Below, in pieces: positions 28,419 through 37,399 of a stretch of 64,000 bases of DNA. The stretch lies in contig MUGG01000098.1 of assembly GCA_002148405.1 (NCBI GenBank), positions 1 to 64,000 on the forward strand, in the 5' to 3' direction. The stretch is from Alkalinema sp. CACIAM 70d. Its GTDB lineage: Bacteria; Cyanobacteriota; Cyanobacteriia; Leptolyngbyales; Leptolyngbyaceae. The first letter of the stretch is position 1, and every line of letters begins with the position of its first letter. Under the pieces are notes generated by a model. It made no database searches. It was not told the origin of the DNA and saw only the letters and a program-made list of their open reading frames with translations. A program made the position numbers and the translations under genes.

Positions 28419-30863
28419 TTGCCTGTGTCCAAAGCATTCTACTGGTTGGATCAACTTGTACCAGACGATCAGGTCTTCGTCGGTGATCGGGCGTGGCAGT
28501 TGCATGGTTTACAACAGCGAGGATATCCCAGCCTTCCCGGCTTTGTGATTCCCAGTTATGTGTTCCAAGACTTGATTGTGGCGATGGAGCTAGCCACGAT
28601 CGGGCAGACAATCTCCGATGGCATTGCCGATCCCAGGCGACTGCAATCTTTGGCGCAACGTTGTCGTCAACACATTCTCAACGCATCTTTAAAAGATCCC
28701 TGGCAGACAGAACTGCGGTCTGCGCTGGAACAGTTATCCCAAAAACAGATCTCACAAAGACAGGTCTCGCGAATCGCGATCGAAGGAACAGCAAGACAAG
28801 CTATCCCAACATCCGCTTCAGAACATCGCGACTCCGAACCCGTTACGCCTCAACAGCTTTGGCTACGGAGCTCCATGACCCGCGCCTCTTCTGTCAGGGC
28901 CCAAGCTGAGGAAGATTTGTTCCCATTCCAAGTGGTGCAGTGCGATGGTACCTTGTCCAGTCTTCTGCGATCGCTCAAGGAACTCTGGGCCGAAGTCTTT
29001 CGGGTGAGAAACCTTCTGTACTGGCAAGCGCAGGCGGATGACTTAAGGGATATTCCCCTGTCCGTCGTGGTGCAAGCGTTACCGCCGATCGCGACCTATG
29101 GGACTTTTGATCTTAGAGCCAGCCAGGGGTTGATTCTGCTGCGGGATCCCATACTCGATCCTAGGTTGGATGGGGTGATTGAAGAATTCAGCATTAATCT
29201 GGAGGCTCAACCCCTGTTAGGTGGTTCCAGCGTAGATCCAGAACCTTGCCCGTTATCGCCTAGTCAACTGCACAGCACGATCGATTTGGGGCTGCGGCTG
29301 CAAAGGGAGTGGGGAGATAATCTACGGTTGGATTTGCTGTGGGGAATGACCTCACACAGTCAGGCGCACAGTCAGGCGAGTCACGCACCCAGTCAGACGG
29401 ATCCCCCATGGGTGGTAGAGGTTCGGCCAGGGTTCGCTACGGTAGTTGATGGAGCCGCAAGTGATTTTCCAGTCTGTTCTCTTTCCGCAGCCCTTACAGG
29501 TTCGATCAAGTCTTCCATCATTGATTTAGCGTCTACCCCCCAGGAAAGCGTTGATCAAGTCCTCCCTGCAACGCTGATCAAACTGCCGCTTAAACTCATG
29601 GGAATTACGACTGGGCAACAACGCTGTCGGGGCCCAGCGGTGGTCATCACCCAAGATGCTTTACCGACGGATATCCCACCGGGGAGCATTATTGTGACCG
29701 CAAAGTTACAGCCTAGCTGGGTTCCTCAACTCAATCACGCGATCGCCTTTGTCACAGAAGAAGGCAGTCTCACCAGCCATGGAGCGATCTTGGCAAGGGA
29801 AATCGGCATTCCAATTGTGGTGAATGTCCCTCGAGCCAGCCAAGCGTTTCGCACGGGGGACTGGCTGTGCATTGAGGATCAACAGGTGTATCAAATCGAT
29901 CGCCCAGAGGGGGAAGAAAAGCTGGATGAGTCACCATTTTCTCCTTCTCCGCTCTTTGCCGATGCTGGCCTCCATCCCCTGCGCTATCCCGTCACGGCAA
30001 CCCAATTGTTTGTCAGTCTCAGTCAAGGAGATGGCTTAGATGACATTGCGGCATTGCCGATCGATGGAATTGGCTTAGTGCGATCGGAACTGATGCTGGC
30101 GTCTTGGCTGAGGGATGCTTCGTTGCCGAGCTTAATGGCTCAGTCAGATCTACAGGCATTGCATCATCTCATTGTCGATCGCTTAACTGCCTTGGTTTAT
30201 GCTGCGAACGATCGTCCCTTGTTCTATCGCACCCTGGATTACCGACGAGAAACGCTGGGATCAGTTTTTACGGCCCACGGCACTCTGGGATACCAGCTAT
30301 TCCCCGATTGGTTTGACTTGGAACTGCGGGCGATCGGCCAAGCCTGTCAGCAGTCTGCTGGCCCACTTAGATTGGTGCTTCCCTTTGTTCGGACGGTGGA
30401 GGAGTTTCGAGCTTGTCGCCAAAAAATCAGCGCTCTGGGTTTACTTCAGTTACCCCAGGTGGAGTTGTGGATGATGGCAGAAGTGCCGTCCGTCTTATTT
30501 GCCTTGGAATCGTTCATTGAGGCTGGTGTTCAAGGTTTATTGATTGGGACTGGCGATTTGCATCAATTGCTGTTTGCTATCGATCGGGATGATGTGCACC
30601 TTAACCAGTTCTATCCACTCCACCATCCAGTGATGCTAAAAGTGATGACCGATTTATTGCAAGTGACTAATCGAAAGCAGGTTCCAAGCATTCTCTGTCT
30701 GCATTCGCATCAACCGGATGAAATTTTGATGGAAACCGCGATCGCCCACGGAATTCAAGGCGTGTCGATCAATCCCGATGCTTTGGCCGCAACGTGGCGC
30801 ACGATCGCCCGCATCGAAAAACGTCTCATCCTCCGTTCTCATCTTACGCAATCCCCTCCCTGA
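28419..30863 (+). CDS. Divergent phosphoenolpyruvate synthase-like protein
   Basis: The 814-residue protein follows the order of PEP synthase. It has an N-terminal ATP-binding-type domain (FYWLDQLVPDDQVFVGDRAW), the phospho-His mobile domain (GSLTSHGAILAREIGIPIVV, catalytic His near residue 455), and a C-terminal TIM-barrel PEP/pyruvate domain with GIGLVRSELML, YRTLDYRRE, LIGTGDLHQLLFAIDRDD and a Cys in SILCLHSHQPDE. The N-terminal domain is degenerate: the RSS motif is kept, but the acidic, Gly-rich segment after it is much altered, and a low-complexity SHSQAHSQ insert is present. It may be a paralogue with changed nucleotide use. The start is TTG 28419 or GTG 28425, without a clear ribosome site. 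Confidence 0.8.
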   Translation: MPVSKAFYWLDQLVPDDQVFVGDRAWQLHGLQQRGYPSLPGFVIPSYVFQDLIVAMELATIGQTISDGIADPRRLQSLAQRCRQHILNASLKDPWQTELRSALEQLSQKQISQRQVSRIAIEGTARQAIPTSASEHRDSEPVTPQQLWLRSSMTRASSVRAQAEEDLFPFQVVQCDGTLSSLLRSLKELWAEVFRVRNLLYWQAQADDLRDIPLSVVVQALPPIATYGTFDLRASQGLILLRDPILDPRLDGVIEEFSINLEAQPLLGGSSVDPEPCPLSPSQLHSTIDLGLRLQREWGDNLRLDLLWGMTSHSQAHSQASHAPSQTDPPWVVEVRPGFATVVDGAASDFPVCSLSAALTGSIKSSIIDLASTPQESVDQVLPATLIKLPLKLMGITTGQQRCRGPAVVITQDALPTDIPPGSIIVTAKLQPSWVPQLNHAIAFVTEEGSLTSHGAILAREIGIPIVVNVPRASQAFRTGDWLCIEDQQVYQIDRPEGEEKLDESPFSPSPLFADAGLHPLRYPVTATQLFVSLSQGDGLDDIAALPIDGIGLVRSELMLASWLRDASLPSLMAQSDLQALHHLIVDRLTALVYAANDRPLFYRTLDYRRETLGSVFTAHGTLGYQLFPDWFDLELRAIGQACQQSAGPLRLVLPFVRTVEEFRACRQKISALGLLQLPQVELWMMAEVPSVLFALESFIEAGVQGLLIGTGDLHQLLFAIDRDDVHLNQFYPLHHPVMLKVMTDLLQVTNRKQVPSILCLHSHQPDEILMETAIAHGIQGVSINPDALAATWRTIARIEKRLILRSHLTQSPP

Positions 30864-30900
30864 TGTCTTCCTCGGATGCTAGTTTTCCAAAATTAATAGC

Positions 30901-31707
30901 TTATTCTAAAATTAAGCTGTCGTGAAACTTTTTGGAACGATTGAGTTGACGATAGGTGATCACTGCCAGTGTTACTTCCTTCATTGGAATATACAATACT
31001 GCAATAATGGCAAAGGTATACATAATGGCAAGAATGGGTTGATGCCTTAACAAATCATCAATCACATACCCAACCAGTCCGTCTGGATTAGTGATAATGT
31101 CCCAACTGTTAAAGCGAACAAATCGGCCTAAATAAATCCCGATCGCACTCATGAGATGTATCACAATCTCCGCATAGCCAATGTATCGACTTTTGCCAAT
31201 CCTATTGAGATAAGCTCCTAAATTAATCATGCTGATAACATAGGATTCAAATCCCAAAAACATGAATCCTAAGAACACGGGAATAAACACTAATGAACTA
31301 CGCCAAATGGAAGGTTCGCTTCGAATTGCTTCCACTAAGTGAATCACGTCAGTCAATATATAAGGTGCGTTCGGTAGAAATGCTACAAAGATGATAAACC
31401 CTACCCACCAGAGCCCAGAATGACTCTGAATTAAGGCAGATAATTTTGCGGCATATCGCTGCCATAAAACTGTGGGACGATCGCTTCTCGCTCGAGTCTG
31501 TGACGGCATTTGTTGAGAAGCAAGTCTTTCCTGAGTGGCCTGAGATTGCCGGACGATCGCAGTCCCTGACTCATCCCCCCGAAATAATACAACACTCAAC
31601 ACCAATGGAATAATGGCTAAAAATAAATTCCAGCCCATCCAGGTTCGATTGACATAAATGATGTGGAATGTATCCCACAATAAAAACTTAAGTAGCGAAG
31701 GTTCCAT
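30901..31707 (-). CDS. DUF1361 domain-containing membrane protein
   Basis: The 268-residue protein has about six hydrophobic segments with the family pattern NLFLAIIPLVLSVVLF, FLPNAPYILTDVIHL and ESYVISMINLGAYLNRIG. DUF1361 is a bacterial inner-membrane family without an established function. A soluble loop of about 55 residues with a Ser/Gln/Arg-rich composition separates the first and second halves of the membrane domain. It is a single minus-strand gene, convergent with the PEP-synthase-like gene. Confidence 0.85.
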   Translation of the reverse strand: MEPSLLKFLLWDTFHIIYVNRTWMGWNLFLAIIPLVLSVVLFRGDESGTAIVRQSQATQERLASQQMPSQTRARSDRPTVLWQRYAAKLSALIQSHSGLWWVGFIIFVAFLPNAPYILTDVIHLVEAIRSEPSIWRSSLVFIPVFLGFMFLGFESYVISMINLGAYLNRIGKSRYIGYAEIVIHLMSAIGIYLGRFVRFNSWDIITNPDGLVGYVIDDLLRHQPILAIMYTFAIIAVLYIPMKEVTLAVITYRQLNRSKKFHDSLILE

Positions 31708-32176
31708 GACATTGTCTCAAAGGAGCATCTATCTAGCTTAGTTCTTCTAGCTTAGGTAGGCTATGTGGCAAGGTCATGACAACCCTATTTCGAAACGCTC
31801 ACATTTTTTCGAGAACAATTTTATTTGTAATAGGTGTGATGACCCAGGTACGAGGATGAGCCCAGGAGGCTAAAGCTTAGGGTCTTAAAAACAAAGCTTG
31901 ACGATCTGTAGCGCGATCGTCAAGCTTCATGGACTCTACAGGATGTTTCCTGGGGTGTGAGCTAACTTAATCCAATGAACGTATCACTCAAAGAGAAGCA
32001 GTTGGCTTAGGTAGAGGCTCCTTCCTTTCCCAGCTTCTAGAGAGAATATCTCGATCAAGCCTTTCACAAAAGACTGACAACAAGCAAGATTCCTGGAAGG
32101 AATTTTGCTAGCCGCAGTTGACTGATCCTAGTTACCTAATCCAGGTAGACAACTCAGTCAATAAATCTCAGTTAGA
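31708..32176. other. 469-bp spacer with a strong hairpin
   Basis: No coding region was recognised. The only clear structure is the inverted repeat at 31894-31927. It may hold the end of a small transcript from either side. Confidence 0.5.
31894..31927. terminator. 12-bp perfect inverted repeat, terminator-like
   Basis: aagcttgacgat (31894-31905) pairs exactly with atcgtcaagctt (31916-31927), with a ten-base loop. No T-tract follows on + ; on - the stem is followed by TGTTTTTAAGA, which has a short T-run, so it could end a minus-strand transcript such as petG. Confidence 0.6.
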
Positions 32177-32287
32177 TTATTCAAACTGGTTGGAACGGCG
32201 ATACTGCGTGTAAGCCGCCACAAATAGACCTGCGATCGTTACAGGAACTAAACCCAGGACAATACCCAACAAAATCGGTTCAACCAT
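32177..32287 (-). CDS. petG: Cytochrome b6f complex subunit PetG
   Basis: This 36-residue protein, [18 protein letters not shown] followed by [18 protein letters not shown], is a one-helix subunit required for assembly and stability of the cytochrome b6f complex in thylakoids. The match to PetG is essentially full length. AGGAG lies about eight bases upstream of the ATG. It diverges from the cytM gene across a 328-bp spacer. Confidence 0.97.
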   Translation of the reverse strand: MVEPILLGIVLGLVPVTIAGLFVAAYTQYRRSNQFE

Positions 32288-32615
32288 GTTTGCGTCTCCT
32301 AACAACAATGCCACACAACAAATGCCGCACAAAAACACTACACAATCATGCCGCTTTTGAGCAGCAGATTTGTATCAATTCATGACCCTATCCTATGGTA
32401 ATCTGTTTCGCAGTCAAAACATCACCTTGTGTGAAGAAATTCCCATAAAATCATACTAACTATCGTGATCAGACAACGATCGAGCATAGGGCTATAAAGC
32501 TTAGCCTGATTGCCATCCGTAGATTTGCGTGGACTGGGACGACTAAAATTTGTTACTGTTTGTATAGAGAGTTTTGTAACTTTCCTTTTAACATTGTCGA
32601 CATCAGCAAAGACCT
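32288..32615. promoter_or_regulatory. Divergent promoter region between petG and cytM
   Basis: This 328-bp gap separates two genes transcribed away from each other, so it must contain both promoters. A TTTGTTACTG...TTTGTATAGAG stretch near 32550-32570 resembles spaced -35 and -10 elements for the rightward gene. No hairpin or gene was seen. Confidence 0.45.
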
Positions 32616-32990
32616 TTGAACGAGCAGTTGGTCAAAACTGAAGGCTTTAATCGTAAGGTGGCGCTAGGGCTTCTAGCGCTACTGTTGGCCTGTGCCTGTG
32701 CCTTAATGGGAATGGCTCCTTTCAAGCGTCCCGATCCCTATATCCGCAGTGTCCTGACCCGTCCAGGAAATGTTGTTCAAGGTCACGCCATTTTTCAAAT
32801 GAACTGCTCCGGCTGCCATGGCTTAATGGCGGATGGCAAGGTTGGCCCCAGTTTAAAGGGGGTTTCTAGCCACAAGTCCCGCCAAGCTCTGATTGAGCAA
32901 GTGATTAGCGGTAACACGCCGCCCATGCCACAGTTTCAGCCGAGTCCTCAGGAAATGGCTGACCTTCTAAGCTACCTCGAAAGCTTGTAA
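32616..32990 (+). CDS. cytM: Cytochrome c of the CytM type
   Basis: The 124-residue protein has an N-terminal membrane segment (VALGLLALLLACACALMGMA) that could act as an uncleaved anchor or signal. A mono-haem c domain follows with the CSGCH haem-binding motif (about residue 64) and an axial Met in TPPMPQFQPSPQEMADLLSYLE in parts. These match cyanobacterial cytochrome cM, a minor carrier linked to respiration and to limiting photosynthesis in the dark. The TTG start at 32616 is uncertain since no ribosome site is clear. It is divergent from petG. Confidence 0.85.
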   Translation: MNEQLVKTEGFNRKVALGLLALLLACACALMGMAPFKRPDPYIRSVLTRPGNVVQGHAIFQMNCSGCHGLMADGKVGPSLKGVSSHKSRQALIEQVISGNTPPMPQFQPSPQEMADLLSYLESL

Positions 32991-33108
32991 TGACTGCTTG
33001 TAGTTACTGCTTGTAATGATTAAGTTGTAATTACTAGGTTGTAGTGGCTGGGTTGTAGTGACTAGGTTGTAGTGGCCAAGTCGCCATTACCGAGTCGCCA
33101 TTACCAAG
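32985..33108. repeat. Nine-copy degenerate 13-14 bp tandem array across the cytM stop
   Basis: Units resembling ttgtagtgactagg run from 32985 to about 33108, starting inside the last codons of cytM (the TAA at 32988-32990 is part of unit one). The last two units have drifted to tcgccattaccgag and tcgccattaccaag. Confidence 0.85.
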
Positions 33109-33194
33109 CTGCCCTGATTAGAGTCCATCATTGGCCATCGGCGAACTGAATGCCTCTTTACCCAGGCACCCTTTACCCGATACCCTTAAAAGTT

Positions 33195-33956
33195 ATGTAT
33201 AGCAATGATGATTTAAGCGTTCTCGATTTAGAAGCCGATTTAGAAGATCCGTTAGATCGGCTCCCGATTATCTCCCCGGAAGAAGTGGTTCCCAAGCCCA
33301 ATCCTGAGGAGGTTTTGCCACTGCTTAGTTCCCCCGATGTCCAGCAGCGCATGACTGCGGCACGGGTCTTTTGTGAACTGCAAGATACTCGCGCGATCGC
33401 CCCGCTGATTCAACTACTCAGCGATAATTGCGCTCTGGTCAGGGTCAGTGCTGCCTATGGTCTAGGTCGCAATACCAGTCCGGAAGTGGTGGAACCGTTA
33501 ATTAACCAGTACAACCAGGATTGGAACGGGTATGTGCGCAAGGGCATTGTCTGGGCGTTAGGCAACTGTCGGGACAAGCGCACTCTGCCGACCCTATTAG
33601 AAGCACTCAAAAATGACATCTCTGCGGTTCGGCTGTGGGCGGCAAGTTCCCTGGCTCAGATGGCCTCGATCGGCTATGAGGAAATGATTGCTACCATCCC
33701 CTTACTGATTGAAGGGTTACGGCGGGATCCTGTGTCTGCGGTGCGCAGTAATTGTGCTTGGTCGATCGGGGAACTGTGTCGGGAACTGCCTTCTAATGTC
33801 ATCTATGCCACGGCGGTGGATGCCCTGATCGAAGCGTTTGCAGAAGATGACGATCTCAGCGTGCGAGAGGATGCCAAATCCGCCATGCTGAAGCTTGGAG
33901 ATACCCGTGGCATGCAAGTGATTGAAGAGTTGGAACAGGAGGGTTGGGGGCTGTAA
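33195..33956 (+). CDS. HEAT-repeat protein
   Basis: From the ATG at 33195 the product is 253 residues. An acidic N-terminus (DLEADLEDPLDRLP) precedes about five HEAT/PBS-lyase-like repeats from residue 38, each with an A-x-x-x-L/V-G-x-L-x-D pattern (for example DTRAIAPLIQLLSDNCALVR and DKRTLPTLLEALKNDISAVR). Such proteins in cyanobacteria include phycobilin lyases and NblB-like factors, but no catalytic signature sets this one apart, so it is probably a protein-interaction scaffold. A start at 33150 is possible. Confidence 0.82.
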   Translation: MYSNDDLSVLDLEADLEDPLDRLPIISPEEVVPKPNPEEVLPLLSSPDVQQRMTAARVFCELQDTRAIAPLIQLLSDNCALVRVSAAYGLGRNTSPEVVEPLINQYNQDWNGYVRKGIVWALGNCRDKRTLPTLLEALKNDISAVRLWAASSLAQMASIGYEEMIATIPLLIEGLRRDPVSAVRSNCAWSIGELCRELPSNVIYATAVDALIEAFAEDDDLSVREDAKSAMLKLGDTRGMQVIEELEQEGWGL

Positions 33957-33979
33957 ATGCTGAATTCAGCCGATTAAAG

Positions 33980-34054
33980 CTGGATCAATCATGACTGGAT
34001 CGATTATGACTGAGATCAATTATGACTAAGTCAACACGACTGGATCAGTCATTA
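33980..34054. repeat. Five 14-16 bp degenerate tandem repeats between convergent genes
   Basis: Units resembling ctggatcaatcatga start at 33980, 33995, 34010, 34026 and 34040. The last overlaps the stop of the minus-strand gene ending at 34045. Confidence 0.8.
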
Positions 34055-34506
34055 CAGGTGCGAATGCCCTCAAAGCTAGTCGTACAAATTCGTGTGCGGA
34101 AGTTGTAGCCTGAGTAACGGCGGGGAGCAATATAGACATTCTGAGGATTGTTAATGACGATCGGTTGCCCGACGGAAGGATAGCTGACCGAGGGATAGCT
34201 GGGGAAGGGAGTACTGACTGGAAATCGGTGCTGTGGCCAGTTGTCACGACTCCTATGATAATTTCCATGGGAATAATAAGTGGCAGTCCCCCCCCAACGG
34301 CCAGGTTGTAATTGCTGCGACTTTTCGTAGATGACGGTGGGCTCGCTATTTTGACCGTTGATGATGATGGTGCGAGATTGTTCGACAATGCGTTGGTCAC
34401 CGTCAAAATAAATCTGCCCAGCCCAGTCAGCCCGTGCCATGGGTGCGACTCCCAAGCTCCCTGCGATCGCAATCAGGATGCCAAATCCTGCGATTTGTCC
34501 CTTCAT
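34045..34506 (-). CDS. Small secreted protein of unknown function
   Basis: The start at 34506 is fixed by AGGAGGT nine bases upstream. The 153-residue product has a signal peptide (MKGQIAGFGILIAIAGSLG, cleavage near ARA-DWAGQ) and a mature part rich in Tyr, Ser, Pro and Arg, including a FPSYPSVSYPSVGQP segment. Two cysteines sit near the C-terminus (RICTTSFEGIRTCND). No named domain is recognised. It is probably periplasmic or surface-exposed. It lies just downstream, on the same strand, of the flavoprotein gene. Confidence 0.7.
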   Translation of the reverse strand: MKGQIAGFGILIAIAGSLGVAPMARADWAGQIYFDGDQRIVEQSRTIIINGQNSEPTVIYEKSQQLQPGRWGGTATYYSHGNYHRSRDNWPQHRFPVSTPFPSYPSVSYPSVGQPIVINNPQNVYIAPRRYSGYNFRTRICTTSFEGIRTCND

Positions 34507-34627
34507 TAAGTGACCTCCTAGTCTGTTGTCTGGATGTGATTCAACTAAAACCCAACTAATACAGACCCTGATACGGAATTCTAACGGTGCATTTAGCGGA
34601 TTTATGCATCTATATCTTGTAAGAGAA

Positions 34628-35890
34628 TTAATGCAAGATCTGCCCCATTGCCTGCCCAGCCAGCCAGCCCGTAGTCCAAGCACTTTGGAAATTAAATCCC
34701 CCCGTTACCCCATCAATATCTAACACTTCCCCGGCAAAATAAAGGCCAGAACACACCCGACTTTCTAGAGTTTTAAAGTCCACTTCCTTTAGCTCGACGC
34801 CCCCGCAGGTCACAAATTCTTCCTTAAAGACCCCTTTACCCGCAACGACATATTCTCCTTGAAAAAGTTCCTGTATCAAGGCGTTTATTGCGGTTTTAGA
34901 ACAATCTGCCCAACGGGTTTGGGTCGCGATTCCCACCTGAGCCACGAGGCTTTCCCACAGACGCCGAGGCAGCATAACGGGACAATTGCCGGAAATCGTT
35001 TTTTTGGCCAATTGTGACTTAACTTTCATCAGTTCTTGCCGCAGTTTTTCCGGCGTGGAACTGGGCAGCCAATTGATGCGGAGTTTGGCTTGATACTTGG
35101 TTTGATGCAGGATACGGGCACCCCAAGCTGATAGCTTGAGTACCGCAGGCCCACTCAATCCCCAATGGGTAATCAAGACCGGGCCTGTTTGTTCTAACTT
35201 AGGGCTGTCTCCCGAAACTTGCAGTTTCAACTGGGCTTGGCTGACGGACACTCCCGCTAAGTCCTGTAGGCGCGGATCTCGAATCGTCAAGGTGAACAGG
35301 GAGGGGACAGGGGGCGCGATCGTATGGCCCAAGGTTTTTGTCAATTGATAGCCTTGGGGATTGCTGCCCGTGGCAATCAACACCCGATCGCAGACTAACT
35401 CATCCCCCGATCGCAAATGTAGCCGAAAGGTATCCCCCACTTTTTCGATGGTTTTCACCATGGCTCCTAACCACAGTTTGACGCCTACTTGTCGAGCGGT
35501 TGCCATCAAGCAATCGACGATCGTCCCGGAATCGTCAGTTGTAGGAAACATGCGACCATCGGCTTCAGTTTTGAGGTCTACGCCCCGAGAGGCAAACCAG
35601 GCGATCGTATCCTTGGGTTGGAATCGGGAAAATGCTCCACGTAATGCTTTTGCGCCCCGAGGATAATGCTGCACCAAGGCGGCGGGGTCAAAGCAGTGAT
35701 GGGTTACATTACAACGGCCCCCACCGGAAATGCGGACTTTGGCAAGAACTTCCCGACTGGCTTCCAGCAAAGTCACTTGGGCCAATGGATTGGCTTCTGC
35801 ACAGGCGATCGCACCGAAAAAGCCCGCTGCGCCACCCCCAATGACAACGACTCTAAGGGGCTTAGCCGTTTGCTGTGTTTGAATGACCAA
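34628..35890 (-). CDS. HI0933/BaiN-type NAD(P)/FAD-dependent oxidoreductase
   Basis: The 420-residue protein opens with the FAD-binding GGGAAGFFGAIACAEAN in parts (about residues 18-34) and VLAKVRISGGGRCNVTH (about 49-65), the signature of the HI0933/YhiN family. The C-terminal GEVLDIDGVTGGFNFQSAW (about 388-406) is also conserved. Family members are flavoproteins, some with reductase activity on bile-acid or aromatic substrates. The physiological reaction here is unknown. It is cytoplasmic and ends shortly before the secreted-protein gene on the same strand. Confidence 0.9.
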   Translation of the reverse strand: MVIQTQQTAKPLRVVVIGGGAAGFFGAIACAEANPLAQVTLLEASREVLAKVRISGGGRCNVTHHCFDPAALVQHYPRGAKALRGAFSRFQPKDTIAWFASRGVDLKTEADGRMFPTTDDSGTIVDCLMATARQVGVKLWLGAMVKTIEKVGDTFRLHLRSGDELVCDRVLIATGSNPQGYQLTKTLGHTIAPPVPSLFTLTIRDPRLQDLAGVSVSQAQLKLQVSGDSPKLEQTGPVLITHWGLSGPAVLKLSAWGARILHQTKYQAKLRINWLPSSTPEKLRQELMKVKSQLAKKTISGNCPVMLPRRLWESLVAQVGIATQTRWADCSKTAINALIQELFQGEYVVAGKGVFKEEFVTCGGVELKEVDFKTLESRVCSGLYFAGEVLDIDGVTGGFNFQSAWTTGWLAGQAMGQILH

Positions 35891-35982
35891 CCGCGATCGC
35901 TCCTTCAGCTAGATTAAAGCAGACTGATCAACTCCTTCCTGAGCCCGCTGCTTTGTAGAATTGGCCTTTGATTCTATCGCTT

Positions 35983-37104
35983 TTAGTTACGCCAAATTTG
36001 TAGGAACTGGGACAACGTTGCTTGGGACAGTTTTTGTTGGAGTTGTTGCAACGCTTGTATTTGATGCGGTAATCCTTTATAGCTTTTGCAAACATTCATT
36101 AAGGACAGGGGGGGCCCTGAAGGCGTCTGAGTTTGCCGCCATTGCAGGGTAAATTGATCGAGAATGGGCTGTGCAATATTGGCTTGCAACCATTGCAGCG
36201 CTTTATCTTGATGGGCCAAAGCTTTATAACTACGACAAACATTAATCATCGTTGAGTTGGAAGGTGGCTGGGGTGTCTCCATGCCACTACTCGTCAGTAA
36301 CGCATTCCAAGTTTTAGTACCGACAATGCCATCGGCTCCCAGTTGTTGCGCAGTTTGAAAAGCAAGAACAGCACTTTTTGTCTTTGCACCAAAATCTCCA
36401 TCTAGGGAACCAACATCAAAGCCTTTAGCCTTCAATAATTTTTGTAATTCCAGAACAACTTGTCCTTCGTAGCTCTGGCGCAGCGGCGGTTTGCCTTTGA
36501 GAAATTTGGCAAGGGAATCTAAATTGCCGTTATAGGTATTACGATCGACGGCTCCCGCAATCCCCGATACTTTCCCTGACTCGGTATATTGATGAAACGT
36601 CCAGGTTGCCCAACCCCCAGGAACCCAGGGATTATTCGTTTCGTAGTGGGCAATCCAGAGTTTGTAATGGGCGAGGCGAGGCGAGTTTCCTAGGGCATCG
36701 TGCCAAAAGCTAGGAAAGGTGTAGATAATGGGTTGCCGTCCCAAAGCTGCTTCCACGGCATCTAACCACTGTCCCGCTCGATCGATGACCGTGTTGGGAT
36801 CCAAGCCATAACTTTTCTCTAAGTCCAACACTGGCGGCAGGTCGCTTTCTTCCCAAACCGCTTGCGTCAAGCCAAGAAAGTTTTTGGCCTGTTGCAAGGG
36901 ATCTTTGTTCGCCACGAAAAAATGGTAGGCACTACGCATCAAGCCTGCGGATTTCATCCCAGCCCAGTTCCGCAGAAACATGGGATCCCGAGACTGGACG
37001 CCCTCGGACGCTTTAGCCACCCCAAAGACCGTATTGGTCGTACTGATGGCTGACCAGTTAATGTCTCCTTGATACTCTGATATATCGATTCCTTGAAGTA
37101 CCAT
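35983..37104 (-). CDS. GH25 lysozyme with peptidoglycan-binding domain and duplicated C-terminal motif
   Basis: The 373-residue protein starts with a glycoside hydrolase 25 domain: D7 in GIDISEYQ and the D94/E96 pair in PVLDLEKS are the catalytic acids. It cleaves the beta-1,4 bond of peptidoglycan. A PG_binding_1 repeat follows at about residues 215-275 (LQKLLKAKGFDVGSLDGDFG). The C-terminus has two related units of about 38 residues, (I/M)NVC(R/K)SYK through W(R)(Q/N), separated by a short linker. I do not recognise that motif. No signal peptide is evident, so release may be by lysis or a non-classical route. Confidence 0.9.
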   Translation of the reverse strand: MVLQGIDISEYQGDINWSAISTTNTVFGVAKASEGVQSRDPMFLRNWAGMKSAGLMRSAYHFFVANKDPLQQAKNFLGLTQAVWEESDLPPVLDLEKSYGLDPNTVIDRAGQWLDAVEAALGRQPIIYTFPSFWHDALGNSPRLAHYKLWIAHYETNNPWVPGGWATWTFHQYTESGKVSGIAGAVDRNTYNGNLDSLAKFLKGKPPLRQSYEGQVVLELQKLLKAKGFDVGSLDGDFGAKTKSAVLAFQTAQQLGADGIVGTKTWNALLTSSGMETPQPPSNSTMINVCRSYKALAHQDKALQWLQANIAQPILDQFTLQWRQTQTPSGPPLSLMNVCKSYKGLPHQIQALQQLQQKLSQATLSQFLQIWRN

Positions 37105-37245
37105 AATGCTTTCTGTATAAGGCTCTTCACTACACTATCTGCTCAACGCATTCCAGATAGGTCAAGATACTGGAATGATGGTCGGCTTGGCCTATATTCT
37201 GGTCTGTGCCACTAGAAATCGACTAGGATTGGCATTGGATCAGCA

Positions 37246-37309
37246 TGTTTAAGAGAAGTCAAGTTTAAGAAAATATAAGTTTAAGAAGATGTGAGCCTAA
37301 GATAAAAAA
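37246..37309. repeat. Four 16-bp degenerate tandem repeats
   Basis: Units resembling agtttaagaaaatata start at 37246, 37262, 37278 and 37294. Confidence 0.8.
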
Positions 37310-37399
37310 TTATTTAGAAGTACTATAAAGCTAAAAGCCACAACTTTAGGTAGAAGACAGCAGAATTTATTGCTATTTCCTTAGTTCTGTGACATTTCC

